Notes: a model not told the origin generated them from the letters alone. Shown: positions 1 through 10,384, counted from the first letter of the stretch. The stretch is 15,773 nucleotides of DNA from Ophiosphaerella korrae (GCA_028456385.1 JALNQF010000718.1:1-15773); one strand, 5' to 3'. Made by a program: numbers and translations.

Positions 1-363
1 GTTTATTATACTTATTCTTGCGTCTAGGCTTAATAATAATAGGGAAAGCTATTAACTAGACTTAAGAGAAATTACTATCTTAAATTATAGAGGCCGAAGC
101 TAAGTGTAAGCGTATCTAGGAGCTTACGTAGAGTAAGCTAGTAGAAAATTAAGCTTATCTCTCTTATCTTTATAAGATAAAGGCCTTAAATAATAAGAAA
201 TTAGCTAAGTAGTTAGTAGCTCTAGAAGCTAAGCTAGACTTAGATAAAGCGTTTAATATTACTATAGTAGGTTCTACGCTAGACGTCTTTATTATCTTTC
301 TATCTATTATTAGTAATATTAGTTCTCTTAGTTTACTACTAGGCGTTCTAGAAGGTTTTAATT
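1..363 (-). other. Copy B 3' region downstream of pol, with antisense reading frame on the + strand
   Basis: This corresponds to copy A 10385-10746 in reverse. Read on the window's + strand it gives a Lys/Glu/Ala/Leu-rich frame broken only by TAG/TAA, for example the segment K-L-D-L-D-K-A near 230-252, and the same frame is seen antisense in copy A. The two copies differ mostly by transitions. No function is recognised. It may be the tail of an antisense gene carried by the element or simply non-coding sequence. Confidence 0.5.
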
Positions 364-3136
364 TTAGAACTCCTCTAATTTCTTAGAGTAATTAAGATTG
401 TCTTCTAGTTCCTATATTTCTTCTTATAGTTGTCCTTTTTTATTTATTTCTATCTATTCTACTAAGTAGTAATTCCTTCTATTATAGAACTAATATTATA
501 AGATTTTCTTAACTTCCTATTCTTCTTATTCTCTATACGTATCTACTTTATATACTAGTAGTTTTACGTTCTATAGTACTTATTCTAGTAGAGCTATATA
601 AAACGTTAGGTGTATCTTTATCTTATTTAGTAGCTTTAACTTAAATATAACTAGTGTAATTTCTTTCTTAATTTTATATAGTCTTATCTTAACGTAGTCT
701 AATTTTAAACTTAGGCGTTTACTCTTAATATTCTTACGTACTAACTATACTTTTTTTCTCTTTCTAAATTAAGGTCTTTCTTTATATTTCTTGTTATAGT
801 ACTTAGCTATATAATCTTATAGGAATTCTACGTCCTATCTTAGTTAATTATATATATCTTTAAGTCTATTAGTAAAGTTTTCTCCTCTTAAAGACTAAGA
901 TATCTAGTTTCTTAGTATCTAATATACGTTAGGCTTAAATCTATAGTTTACAAAGAAAAGTAATACTCTTATTACTATATTCTTTACGCTATTGTATACT
1001 AACTATACTATAGGTAGTAGCTATACCTAATTATTCTAGTTATAGTTAAGGTAGTATCTTAAGTATTATTCTACTATCTAATTTATTTATTCTAATTATT
1101 TATCTATTTGTAGTTAATATACTATAGATATTGTATATTATATTCCTAATTACGCTATTATTATTCTCTATAGTTTTAATATAAATTATATATCTCTATC
1201 TATAATAATCTTATTTAGTAGTCTATATTAACTAATTATAGTTCCTAGAACTTAGTATATAGTAATCTCTATTCTACTTTTCTCTTTATATAGTTAGAAG
1301 TATATATACTTTATAAGTTTATCTACTATTATTATAATTCTATTATACTTAATTCCTAATATTAAGTCTTTAGACTTAGGTAGTTTTGTAATAAAGTCTA
1401 TTATAATAACTCTCTATAGTTATTCTAGTATTTCTACTAGTTATAATATTCTATATAGTACGTATCTATTATACTTATTCTTATAGTATTCTATATAGTC
1501 TTATAGTACTTCTATTACTAGTTGTCTTACTTTTAGAATATAGTAGTCTCGTAGTAGTCTATCTAATATTTTTTTAATTCCTTAGTAACTATATACTAGT
1601 AATTTATAGAATTATCTTATAAATTCTCTCTATATCTTACTTAGAATATATATTCTTCTATATACTTAGGTAAATCTTTCTTAGATTTCTAGTTTTTTTA
1701 TTTCTTTAGATACTTCTTACGTTATTTTCTAAATCTATTTATCTAGCTTACTACTTATTCTTTTAAGTATTATAGCTATCTTAAGTATATTTAAGACTAA
1801 ATATCCTTCTTTATTCTTAACTAGAACCATACTAGTAGTACTTACTTCTTCTTATAAGTCTAGTCTTCTACTAAGGGCGTCTATAAATTAATTATCTTTC
1901 TCTTTTATATATATAATTTCTATATTAAATATTAATAGAAATTCCTACTATCTTATATAGCGTTATAATAGTTCTTTATTTATTATAAATCTTATAAGAT
2001 TCTTATAATCTATATAGACCTTTATCTAATACTTTACTCTTTGTAAGTATACTCTCTATTATTTAAATACTTTATAGATTACTAGTATTTCTTTATTATA
2101 GATTAGGTAGTTAAGTTCTACTATTTTTATCTTCTTTAAGAAGTACTTAACTAAGTATTCTTTATTAGTTTCTAAGTCTTCTTGTATTAATACTATTCTA
2201 TATACTAAGTTAGATACATTTATTTTTACTATTACTAGTAAGTCTAGGTTATATATTCTAATAACTAGATTTTCTATAAACTTTCTTTTAATCTTATTAA
2301 ATACCTTATTATATTCTTCTATCTATTTAAATAGCGTATCTTTCTTTATAAGTCTTATTATTAGTTCTATATTTTTAGACTATCTTATTATTAACTTTCT
2401 ATAAAAGTTAGCTAGTCTATAAAATTACTATACCTCTTTTAGGTTTCTTAGTGTTAGCTATTTGTTAATTAACCTAATCTTTTTTAGATTAATCTTAATT
2501 TTTCCTAGTTTAATAATAAATCTAAGGAAATCTATTTCTTTTATATAGAACTTATACTTTCTTATTTTAAGAAATAGTTTATTTTCTACTAGTTTCTCTA
2601 GTACTTTGTATACGTATTATATATATTCTTCCTCTATTTCTAAGAATATACGGATATTATCTAAATATATAAATATAAATATATCTAAGTACTCTCTTAG
2701 TACTATATTAATCTTTTCTTAGAATACTACTAGTACGTTTATTAAACTAAATAGTATAACTAAATATTTATATAGTCTATACTATGTTCTAAACGCTATT
2801 TTCTATTTATTACCTTCTTTAATTCTAATTTAATAGTAGGCGTTTTAGATATCTAGTTTTATAAAGATTTTTACTCTTTATAATCTATCTTGTATTCTAT
2901 CTATTTATAGTAGTAGGTATTAGTTTTTATTAGTAATTACGTTAGTTTTCTTAAAATCTACGTAAGGCCTTTTATTACTTATCCCTTTTTTATCTATAAA
3001 TATTAGTTTATACGCTACTAAGAATTTAGACTCTCTTATCTATCCTTTCTTTATTACGTTTTAGATAAATATTTACTTAATTTTAGATTCTTCTTCTATT
3101 TTTCTATAGACTAGGCTCTATCTTATATTTTTACTT

Positions 3137-3192
3137 TCTTCTAGTTTTATTACTAAGTCTTATAGTTAATATTCTAGAAGGTAGTCTTCTAG
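3137..3192 (-). repeat. Pair of 8-bp direct repeats bounding a 48-bp segment absent from copy A
   Basis: On the plus strand TCTTCTAG occurs at 3137-3144 and again at 3185-3192, exactly 48 bp apart (CTAGAAGA in the coding sense). Copy A has a single CTAGAAGA at 7604-7611 and lacks the 48 bp between. This is the expected product of a slippage or recombination deletion between short direct repeats in A's lineage. It is in frame (16 codons) and lies in the Glu-rich linker before RT. Confidence 0.8.
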
Positions 3193-4498
3193 CTCTATAA
3201 GTTATTTTTCCTATTTTTTATATTCTTCTAGGAATTCTCCTTTATATATACTTATATTAGCTTTTAGTATATCTATTTTATTATAGCTAATTTCTCTAGT
3301 TCTCTAATTAATTCTTAGGTTAGTTATCTATAACTATAGTATACGTAGTATAATATCTTGTTTATTATTAATTATTGTTATATCTATAACTATATTCTTA
3401 ATTTCTAGTCTTTCTAACCTTAATATTAAAGGTACTATCTTAAACTATATAGGTTCTTAGAATAGTTTTCCTTTAATTATACTTAGTTATTAAGAGTATT
3501 TCTTTATAGTATACTTTATTCTTTATATTTCTACAAACTTCTTTAATATAAAGTTCCTTGTAGCTCTACTATTAATTATAAGTTATACCTTCTTTCTTTA
3601 GTATATACCTATTTTTGTAATATATAGGCCTCTTATACTTTTTAGCTTTTCTTACTTTAGTAATTTATTAAACTATCTATCTTTCTAGGGCTATAGCCCT
3701 ATTTTAAGTTTATATATTTTGTATCTTAGACATTTATTATTTATACACTTGTACTATAGTCTTCTTTAGACGTATTTCTTTATTAATTTTAGTCTTAGCC
3801 TTACTACTAAGTATCTATCTTCTAGGATTATTTTCTATTCTTAGATATCTTCTACTATAATTACTTTTATATAATTATAGCCTTTTCTTTTTATAGGCTA
3901 TATATTATTATTTACTTTAGAGTTTCTATATATAATATAATTCTTATCTAGGTATAATATCTATAATACTTTAAAATATACTAGATATTCTAGGTCTATT
4001 ATCTTATTGTCCCCTTCCTAGTATTTATCTTTTCTAGGTATTTCTATTATTAAGATATAGTATACTACTAGTACTCTTAGTATATAGGCTTTATTAATCT
4101 ATTACGTCTTTCTTATAAGGTATTACTACTCTTTTTATATAGGTATTCTCCCTACTATAACTATATATTACTTTATCTATTTTTAAAATAGTATAAACTT
4201 TATTTCTTTAAGATTACGTTCTTTCTAGTCTTTATACGCCTCCTCTATACTTATAACTATTAAGTATATTTAAATAAATTTCTATTCTTTATTCTATTCC
4301 TTTATATCTATTATTATATAGCTATTATAACTATATATTATTAGCTAGGCGTACTCTATACTTTTTATACTAACTTATCTCTTATTTCTTTATAGTCTTT
4401 TAGAGGTAGTCGTAGTAGTCTCTTTATCTAGTACTAGTCCTTTAGCTTAGATTAATAGTGCTAGAAGCTCTTCCTCTTCTAAGTCTTCTATTAGTAGG

Positions 4499-4503
4499 TC
4501 TAT
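4499..4503 (+). repeat. Target-site duplication of copy A, left copy (TCTAT)
   Basis: TCTAT directly abuts the first base of the 5' LTR at 4504 and is repeated at 11493-11497 directly after the 3' LTR. Joining the flanks with one copy removed restores the continuous sequence of copy B, corresponding to copy A 6293-6297 (ATAGG there, ATAGA in B on the coding strand). Confidence 0.95.
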
Positions 4504-4932
4504 TATTATAGGTGTAATAGAGGAAATCGAGATAGAACTAATTAGTCCTAATCTAGGCGCTAACAAAGTATAGGACAAGTAGGGTAATAACCTTAATTAG
4601 GAAGCTATATATAACTAGGACACTTAGGCTAATCTATAATCTATAGACTCTTAGCAACTATAGATTATAGATTAGGATAATCTATAATCTACTAGTCTTA
4701 GTAAACTATAGATTATAGATTATAATAAGTATATAGTTAGTAGGATACGTATTATTAAGATAGTATTAGTAATTTAATCTATTTACTATAGAACGCTAGT
4801 GTAAGATAGTTACAAAATATCTTCTACTATTTATAGTTATTATAAATCCTTATATAAACTTTTGTTATTATCTCCTAATCTATAGACTTCCTATTATAGG
4901 TGCCTATAGTTGATAATAGGTAGCTTGTTATA
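4504..4932 (+). repeat. 5' LTR of copy A (429 bp)
   Basis: It matches the 3' LTR at 11065-11492 and the copy B LTR at 12858-13284. The family's ends are TG...CA: copy B keeps TGTTATAG at its start and TAACA at its end. In this LTR the ends read TA...TA, each one transition away. About two dozen differences from the 3' LTR are nearly all C/T or G/A, plus one T/A change and one single-base indel. It contains a conserved double stem-loop. A promoter and polyadenylation signal are expected here but cannot be placed in such AT-rich damaged sequence. Confidence 0.95.
4629..4723 (+). repeat. Double stem-loop in the 5' LTR of copy A
   Basis: Two perfect inverted repeats lie in tandem. The first has 18-bp arms at 4629-4646 and 4658-4675 with an 11-nt loop. 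The second has 15-bp arms at 4677-4691 and 4709-4723 with a 17-nt loop. Both arms are built from the unit TAATCTATAATCTA and its complement. The same structure recurs in the other two LTRs with matching loops. Confidence 0.9.
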
Positions 4933-4993
4933 CCTTGCTAATTCTATTATTATAAGAAGTAAAGTATAAGAAGTATATAGTCTAGCTAATATA

Positions 4994-6016
4994 ATAGTAG
5001 AAAGTTTAATAAAATAAATAAGTAAAGCCCCTAGGAGTAGTCTAGAATTAGATAGCACTATATAGGAAATAATTAAGGGTTGTTTTAACTAACTAATTAA
5101 TAATAAAGAAGATATAAAAATAGTAATTAACGCCTTAGAAATATAGAATAAGGAACTATAAGATTACGCGAAACAAAACAAGGTATAAATTAAGGCTATT
5201 ATCTATAGATAGAACTAGATAGAACTAATTACTTAAAGACTAAAGATAAGCACAACAAAGAAACTACTAAAGATACCTATACTTAAGAAGTTTAATAGAA
5301 CGAGGGAGAAGTTAAAACTTTTTATTATATTAGTATAACTCTAGATAGATATACAAGTACTATACTTTAATATAGAAGAAAAGAAGGTAATATATATTAG
5401 ATTACACCTTAAAGAAGACGTAATAAGATAGTATAAACTATATTAGACTAATTACACAACATATTCTCTAATAACCTAGAAGGATAAAACTAGAGCTATT
5501 TTTAGAAGTTATAAATACTTTACTAAACAAATAAGAGTAGTATTTAGAGATATAGATATAACCTAATAAGCTAAAGAATAACTAGAGAAGCTTATATAGA
5601 ACTAGAGTGTTCCTAAGTATATATTATAATTTAAATAACTATCGCAAAATACAGAATAGAACGAGTTAGCCTTAATATTATAATTTAAACAAGGACTTAA
5701 CTCTAAGATCTAATACAAGATAATATATATAGAAAAACTACGAATACTAGAAGCTCTAAAGTAATAAGTAATATAAATTAACAATAATCTTCGAGAATAG
5801 AAGAAGAATAAATATAGAGGTTATACCTAGAACTACAATAAGGGAGACCTAATAGTCCTTAACGCTAATAAGGATAAGAAGAAAAAGAAGAATAAAGACT
5901 TTACGTACTTTAACTATAGTAAGAAAGGCTATTACGTAAAAGATTACTAATTATAGAAGAAGAAGGATATAGTATATTATAAATATAGGAAACTAGGACA
6001 CTTTGTAAAAGACTAT
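4994..6016 (+). pseudogene. Copy A gag: capsid-like domain and two CCHC zinc knuckles (ligands mutated)
   Basis: The segment near 5282-5800 follows the retrotransposon gag pattern (the family of Pfam Retrotrans_gag): a Lys-Lys-Phe-x-x-Thr-Arg-x-Lys-Leu entry, then a V-F-R-D-x-D block near 5550, then F-K-Q-G-L-N near 5685. It should form the virus-like particle. Two tandem zinc knuckles (C-x2-C-x4-H-x4-C) follow at 5906-5947 and 5975-6016; these bind the element RNA. In the first knuckle all four ligands read Tyr. In the second the His survives (CAC at 5999-6001) but the three Cys codons read TAT. The distance from start to last ligand is 1020 nt, identical in copy B. Confidence 0.9.
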
Positions 6017-7150
6017 AGAAGTAAAGACCTAAAAAAAGAGACTTAGTTAAAAATAACTAAGAAAAAGAAAGAAGTACTATAAATATAGGCTAAACCTTAG
6101 GAGAAAGTAGCTAGGAGTAAAAAAGTATAGTATACAATACTCTATTAGACCTTTTATTATAATAATAACTACTATATATATCTTTCTAGTAAATAGAGAG
6201 TAGTATAGTTCCTATAGAAATAGAAATAGAGATAAAGAGTAGCTATAATAAAGGAGAGAATAAAAGCTTAGCTAAAAGAAATAGTATAAGTAATAGGCCT
6301 ACTAATAGAAGACTTAGAAGAGAAAGAGCCTCTAGCACTATTAATCTAGGCCGAAGGACTAGTACTAGATAAAGAGACTACTACGACTACCTCTAAAGAA
6401 CTATAAGAAAATAATAGATAAGTTAGTATAAAAGATATAGAGTACGCCTAGCTAATAATATATAGTTACAATAGCTATATAACAATAGATATAGAGGAAC
6501 GAAATAAAGAATAGAAATTTATTTAAATATACTTAATAGTTATAAGTATAGAGGAGGCGTACAAAGACTAAAAAGAACGTAATCCTAAAGAAATAAAGTT
6601 TATACTATTTTAAGAATAGATAAAGTAATATATAGTTGTAGTAAAAAGAATACCTATATAAAAGGAGTAGTAATACCTTATAAGAAAGACGCGATAGATT
6701 AATAAAGCCTATACACTAAGAGTACTAGTAGTATACTATATCTTAACAATAGAAATACTTAGAAAAGATAAATACTAGGAAGGGGATAATAAAATAATAG
6801 ACCTAGAATATCTAGTATATTTCGAAGTATTATAAATATTATACCTAGATAAGAACTATATTATATATAGAAACCCTAAAGCGAATAATAACGTATAGCC
6901 TATAAGGAGAAGAGGCTATAATTACACGAGAGCAATTATAGTAGAAGATATCTAAGGATAGGAAATAATCCTAGAAGATAGATACTTAGTAGTAAGGCTA
7001 GGATTAAAATTAATAAAGAAATACGTCTAAAGAAGACTATAGTATAAGTGTATAAACAATAAATATCTAAAATACAAAATATATAAACTTAAAATAGGGC
7101 TATAGCTCTAGAAAGATAGATAGTTTAATAAATTACTAAAGTAAGAAAAG
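6017..7150 (+). pseudogene. Copy A gag-pol linker of about 380 codons with a small Cys/His-like cluster
   Basis: About 380 in-frame codons separate the zinc knuckles from the protease, much longer than I expect for a gypsy element. Near 6146-6193 the codons, allowing for RIP, fit Trp-Thr-x-Cys-Tyr-x-Asp-x-Cys-x-x-His-x-Ser-x-x-Lys. I recall a similar block in fungal gypsy polyproteins, but this is memory, not a search. A Thr-rich stretch lies near 6376-6395. The rest is charged and not recognised. The site where copy A landed in copy B corresponds to 6293-6297 here. Confidence 0.6.
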
Positions 7151-7480
7151 CTAGAAAGTATAAGAGGCCTATATATTATAAAAATAGGTATATACTAAGG
7201 AAAGAGAGTATAACTTATAATTAATAGTAGAGCTATAAAGAACTTTATATTAAAGAAGTTTGTAGAAATACAAGGAATAAAGTATACTACAAAGAAATAC
7301 CCTTAATAACTAAGTATAATTAAAAGAAAACTATTCTAAGAACCTATATAGTTCGAGACAACGCCTTTAATATTAAAGTTAGAGGGACTAGAAATTAAGA
7401 ATATAGTTATAGATATAACAACAATTAATAATAAATAAGATATTATACTAGGTATACTATAGTTATATATAACTAACCTA
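7151..7480 (+). pseudogene. Copy A retroviral-type aspartic protease, active site mutated
   Basis: The frame reads Leu-Ile-Ile-Asn-Ser-Arg-Ala-Ile-Lys-Asn-Phe at 7214-7243, which matches the pepsin-like retrotransposon protease site D-S/T-G-A-T-x-x-F. The catalytic Asp (AAT at 7223-7225) is now Asn and the Gly (AGA at 7229-7231) is Arg; both are G-to-A changes after T. A later Ile-Leu-Gly-Ile-Leu block near 7447-7461 fits the second conserved element, usually I-L-G-M-x-W-L. The enzyme would cut the polyprotein; it cannot work as read here. Confidence 0.85.
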
Positions 7481-7659
7481 AGAATTAATTAAAGAACTAG
7501 ATAAATTAGCTATAGTAAAATAGATATACTAAAAGCTAATATAAGTATATATAAAGGAGAATTCCTAGAGGAATATAAGAAATAGGAAAAACAACTTCTA
7601 GAACTAGAAGAAGGTAAAGATATAGGATAGAGCCTAGTCTATAGAAAAATAGAAGAAGA

Positions 7660-8340
7660 ATCTAAAATTAAAAGAATATTTATCTAAAATACAATAAAGA
7701 AAGAATAGATAAGAGAGTCTAAATCCTTAGTAGCGTATAGACTAATATTTATAGATAAAAAGGTAATAAGTAATAAAAGGCCCTACGTAGATTTTAGGAA
7801 AACTAATATAATTACTAATAAAAACTAATACCTACTACTATAAATAGATAGAATATAAGATAGATTATAAAGAGTAAAAATCTTTATAAAACTAGATATC
7901 TAAAACGCCTACTATTAAATTAGAATTAAAGAAGGTAATAAATAGAAAATAGTATTTAGAATATAGTATAGACTATATAAATATTTAGTTATACTATTTA
8001 GCTTAATAAACGCACTAGTAGTATTCTAAGAAAGGATTAATATAGTACTAAGAGAGTACTTAGATATATTTATATTTGTATATTTAGATAATATACTTAT
8101 ATTCTTAGAAATAGAGGAAGAATACGTATAATACGTATATAAAGTACTAGAGAAACTAGTAGAGAATAAACTATTTCTTAAAATAAGAAAGTGCAAGTTC
8201 TATATAAAGGAAATAGACTTCCTTAGATTTATTATTAAACTAGGAAAAATTAAGATTAACCTAGAAAAGATTAGGTTAATTAACAAATAGCTAATACTAA
8301 GAAACCTAAAAGAAGTATAATAATTTTATAGACTAGCTAA
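7660..8340 (+). pseudogene. Copy A reverse transcriptase, YLDD changed to YLDN
   Basis: Ordered RT motifs are visible. V-D-F-R-K at 7787-7801 corresponds to the V-D-Y-R-x-L-N block. F-I-K-L-D-I-x-N-A-Y at 7883-7912 carries the first catalytic Asp, retained at 7895-7897. L-F-S-L-I-N-A near 7994-8014 is the damaged P-F-G-L-T-N-A-P box. Y-L-D-N at 8081-8092 is the YLDD box, in which the second Asp has become Asn (GAT to AAT, preceded by T). The enzyme copies element RNA into cDNA. The motif set and spacing are typical of Ty3/gypsy. Confidence 0.93.
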
Positions 8341-8499
8341 CTTTTATAGAAAGCTAATAATAAGATAGTCTAAAAATATAGAACTAATAACAAGACTTAT
8401 AAAGAAAGATACGCTATTTAAATAGATAAAAGAATATAATAAGGTATTTAATAAGATTAAAAGAAAGTTTATAGAAAATCTAGTTATTAGAATATATAA

Positions 8500-8890
8500 C
8501 CTAGACTTACTAGCGATAGTAAAAATAGATATATCTAACTTAGTATATAGAATAGTATTAATACAAGAAGACTTAGAAACTAATAAAGAATACTTAGTTA
8601 AGTACTTCTTAAAGAAGATAAAAATAGTAGAACTTAACTACCTAATCTATAATAAAGAAATACTAGTAATCTATAAAGTATTTAAATAATAGAGAGTATA
8701 CCTATAAGGAGTAAAGTATTAGATAAAGGTTTATATAGACTATAAGAACCTTATAGGATTTATAATAAATAAGGAACTATTATAATACTATATAAGATAG
8801 TAGGAGTACCTATTAATATTTAATATAAAAATTATATATATAAAAGAGAAAGATAATTAATTTGTAGACGCCCTTAGTAGAAGACTAGAC
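8500..8890 (+). pseudogene. Copy A RNase H domain
   Basis: Directly after RT the frame reads I-V-K-I-D-I-S-N at 8516-8539, matching the gypsy RNase H opening (x-T-D-A-S-x). It continues with Y-F-x-K-K near 8605, L-N-Y-x-I-Y-x-K-E near 8630-8660, V-Y-I-D-Y-K-N at 8729-8749 (family: T-D-H-K/R-N) and D-A-L-S-R-R near 8870. The Asp residues at 8528-8530 and 8738-8740 remain. It would degrade the RNA strand of the RNA-DNA hybrid. Copy C shows the same region with a 21-nt in-frame deletion. Confidence 0.9.
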
Positions 8891-9099
8891 ATATAAGAAG
8901 AAGTAAGCGCTACTAGTATAGTTTTAGTTAAGAACAAAGAAAGATATCTAGTCCTAAATATACTTAAGATAGCTGCGACACTTAAAAGAATAAGCAGCGA
9001 GCTAGATAAATAGATTTAGAAAATAACGTAAGAAGTATCTAAAGAAATAGAAAAACTAGAAATCTAAGAAGGATTTACCTAAGTATATAGAAGAATATA

Positions 9100-9970
9100 T
9101 ATTCTAAGCAAGATATAGAGAGAATTTATAAGATAATTCTACGAATTACTAGTATATAGTTACTAAGGAATTAAAAAAATATTAGATAGACTACTATAAG
9201 ACTACTATATTCTAAAAGTAAAGTAATTAATAATAGAAGTACTACGAGATTATATAGAATACTATAGGAATAAGTATAATAGATACACACTATATAGAAT
9301 ACTATAACTAATAGAAGTACTAGAATAACTATAAAGAGTTATTATAATAGACTTTATTACAAAACTACCTAAGTCTAAAGACTTAATATTAGGAGTTAAG
9401 TATAATAGAATCTTAATAATAGTAGATAAACTTATAAAGTACTTATACTTTAGACTATATAAAGAAAAAAGTAGGATAGAAGTTACTATATACTAAGTTC
9501 TAGGAACTATAATTAGTTAATATAGACTACTAGACAAAATTATTATAGATAGAGATGTATAATTTATATTAAAACTATAGGGAATAATAATAGCGCAATT
9601 AAAAATATAATATATAATATCTATAGTATATTAACTACAAATAGATAGATAATTAGAATAAATAAACTAGATAGTAGAACAATACTTAAGATACTACCTT
9701 AACTATAACTAGAATAATTAGGTATAGCTACTACCTATAGTATAGTTAGTATACAATAGCGTAAAGAATATAGTAATAGGAGTATTACTTTTCTTTATAA
9801 ACTATAGATTTAAGCCTAATATATACTAAATACTAAGAAACTAGATATCTTAGTCCTTAAAAGGAGAAAACTTCGCTAATAGACTTAAAGATATATATAA
9901 TTAACTAAGATAAGACGTAGAATTCCTACAAGATTATATAGCTAAGTACTATAATAGGAAATATAAAGAA
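9100..9970 (+). pseudogene. Copy A integrase: HHCC zinc module (all ligands Tyr) and DD35E core (retained)
   Basis: The N-terminal zinc module has the spacing H-x6-H-x29-C-x2-C, with the four ligand codons at 9140, 9161, 9251 and 9260. All four now read Tyr (TAC/TAT). The catalytic core keeps its three acidic residues: Asp in I-D-F-I-T-K-L-P (9350-9352), Asp in I-I-D-R-D-V (9548-9550) and Glu (9656-9658). The last two are 35 residues apart, the canonical DD35E. V-E-Q-Y-L-R-Y follows near 9674. Integrase inserts the cDNA into the host genome; its 5-bp staggered cut accounts for the TCTAT duplication. Confidence 0.93.
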
Positions 9971-10216
9971 GGACCCTAATTTAGAGAGAGAGAAAAAGTA
10001 TAGTTAGTACGTAAAAATATTAAGAGTAAACGCCTAAGTTTAAAACTAGACTACGTTAAGATAAGACTATATAAAATTAAGAAAGAAATTATACTAGTTA
10101 TATTTAAGTTAAAATTACTAAATAAAATAAAGATATACCTAATATTCTATGTAGCCTTACTAGAACAAGTACTATAGAACGTAGAACTACTAGTATATAA
10201 AGTAGATACGTATAGA

Positions 10217-10384
10217 GAATAGGAAGAATAAGAAGTTAAGAAAATCCTATAATACTAGTTCTATAATAGAAGAAATTACTACTTAATAGAATAAATAGGT
10301 ATAAACAAAAAAGGATAACTATAGGAGAAAATATAGGAACTAGAGGATAATCTTAATTACTCTAAGAAATTAGAGGAGTTCTAA
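10217..10384 (+). pseudogene. Copy A C-terminal chromodomain
   Basis: The last ~55 codons of pol fit a chromodomain: an E-x-E-V-x-K-I-L start, Y-Y-L-I-E-x-x-G (family: Y-L-V-K-W-x-G-Y), then a stop-bearing position where W-E is expected, and L-E-E-F before the terminal TAA at 10382. Trp codons now read TAA/TAG. In chromoviruses this domain follows integrase and is thought to guide insertion to heterochromatin by binding methylated histone H3K9. That two copies of this family sit inside other copies fits such targeting. Confidence 0.8.

Larger units (their letters stand above)
1..4503 (-). mobile_element. Copy B of the Ty3/gypsy chromovirus, 3' segment (minus strand, cut off by window edge)
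   Basis: On the minus strand this stretch matches copy A from about 6293 to 10746: the gag-PR linker, protease, RT, RNase H, integrase, chromodomain and the first part of the 3' region. Distances between landmarks are the same as in A except for 48 extra bases between protease and RT. Position 4503 is the point where copy A inserted; the other part of B resumes at 11493. The 3' LTR and the rest of the 3' region of B lie left of the window. CpA/TpG sites are rarer than in A, so B carries more RIP damage. Confidence 0.95.
366..4503 (-). pseudogene. Copy B gag-pol, 3' part: linker, protease, RT, RNase H, integrase, chromodomain (RIP-inactivated)
   Basis: Read on the minus strand, this is the downstream three quarters of the gag-pol polyprotein. 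The protease site (Asp-Ser-Gly in the family) reads Asn-Ser-Arg at 3565-3573. The RT box (YLDD in the family) reads Y-L-D-N at 2656-2667. The frame ends at a TAA at 364-366, directly after the chromodomain, as in copy A. Distances from 4503 to the protease site (930 nt) and from the RT box to the stop (2301 nt) equal those in A and are multiples of three, so the frame is intact apart from TAA/TAG stops at former Gln and Trp codons. B has 16 more codons than A in the Glu-rich protease-RT linker (3137-3192). This part is separated from its own gag by the insertion of copy A. Confidence 0.93.
4994..10384 (+). pseudogene. Copy A gag-pol polyprotein, one continuous frame of about 1796 codons, RIP-inactivated
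   Basis: Every recognisable domain, from gag to the chromodomain, lies in the same reading frame with no frameshift: gag, two CCHC knuckles (about residues 305-341), a long linker, protease (744), RT (catalytic box 1030), RNase H (from about 1176), integrase (1383-1560) and chromodomain (1742-1796). A single gag-pol frame without a frameshift site is known from Tf1-like elements. The frame is broken only by TAA and TAG; I saw no in-frame TGA. These stops sit where Gln or Trp is expected. No ATG survives; the start is placed at an ATA (4994) because the gag-like frame begins about there and copy B has ATA at the same spot. The end is TAA at 10382, with another TAA at 10388. Confidence 0.93.

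Noticed and set aside
2980..3120. Separate small genes in other frames within copies A, B and C
   Set aside because: Open stretches in alternative frames coincide with the pol frame of one of the copies and show no independent motif.
4504..4932. TATA box and transcription start in the LTR
   Set aside because: TATA-like strings occur throughout this AT-rich DNA, so no single one can be singled out.
4933..4960. Primer-binding site after the 5' LTR of copy A
   Set aside because: No TGG or clear match to a tRNA 3' end is visible, and the matching leader in copy B also shows none. RIP may have erased it, or priming is of another type; I cannot support a site.
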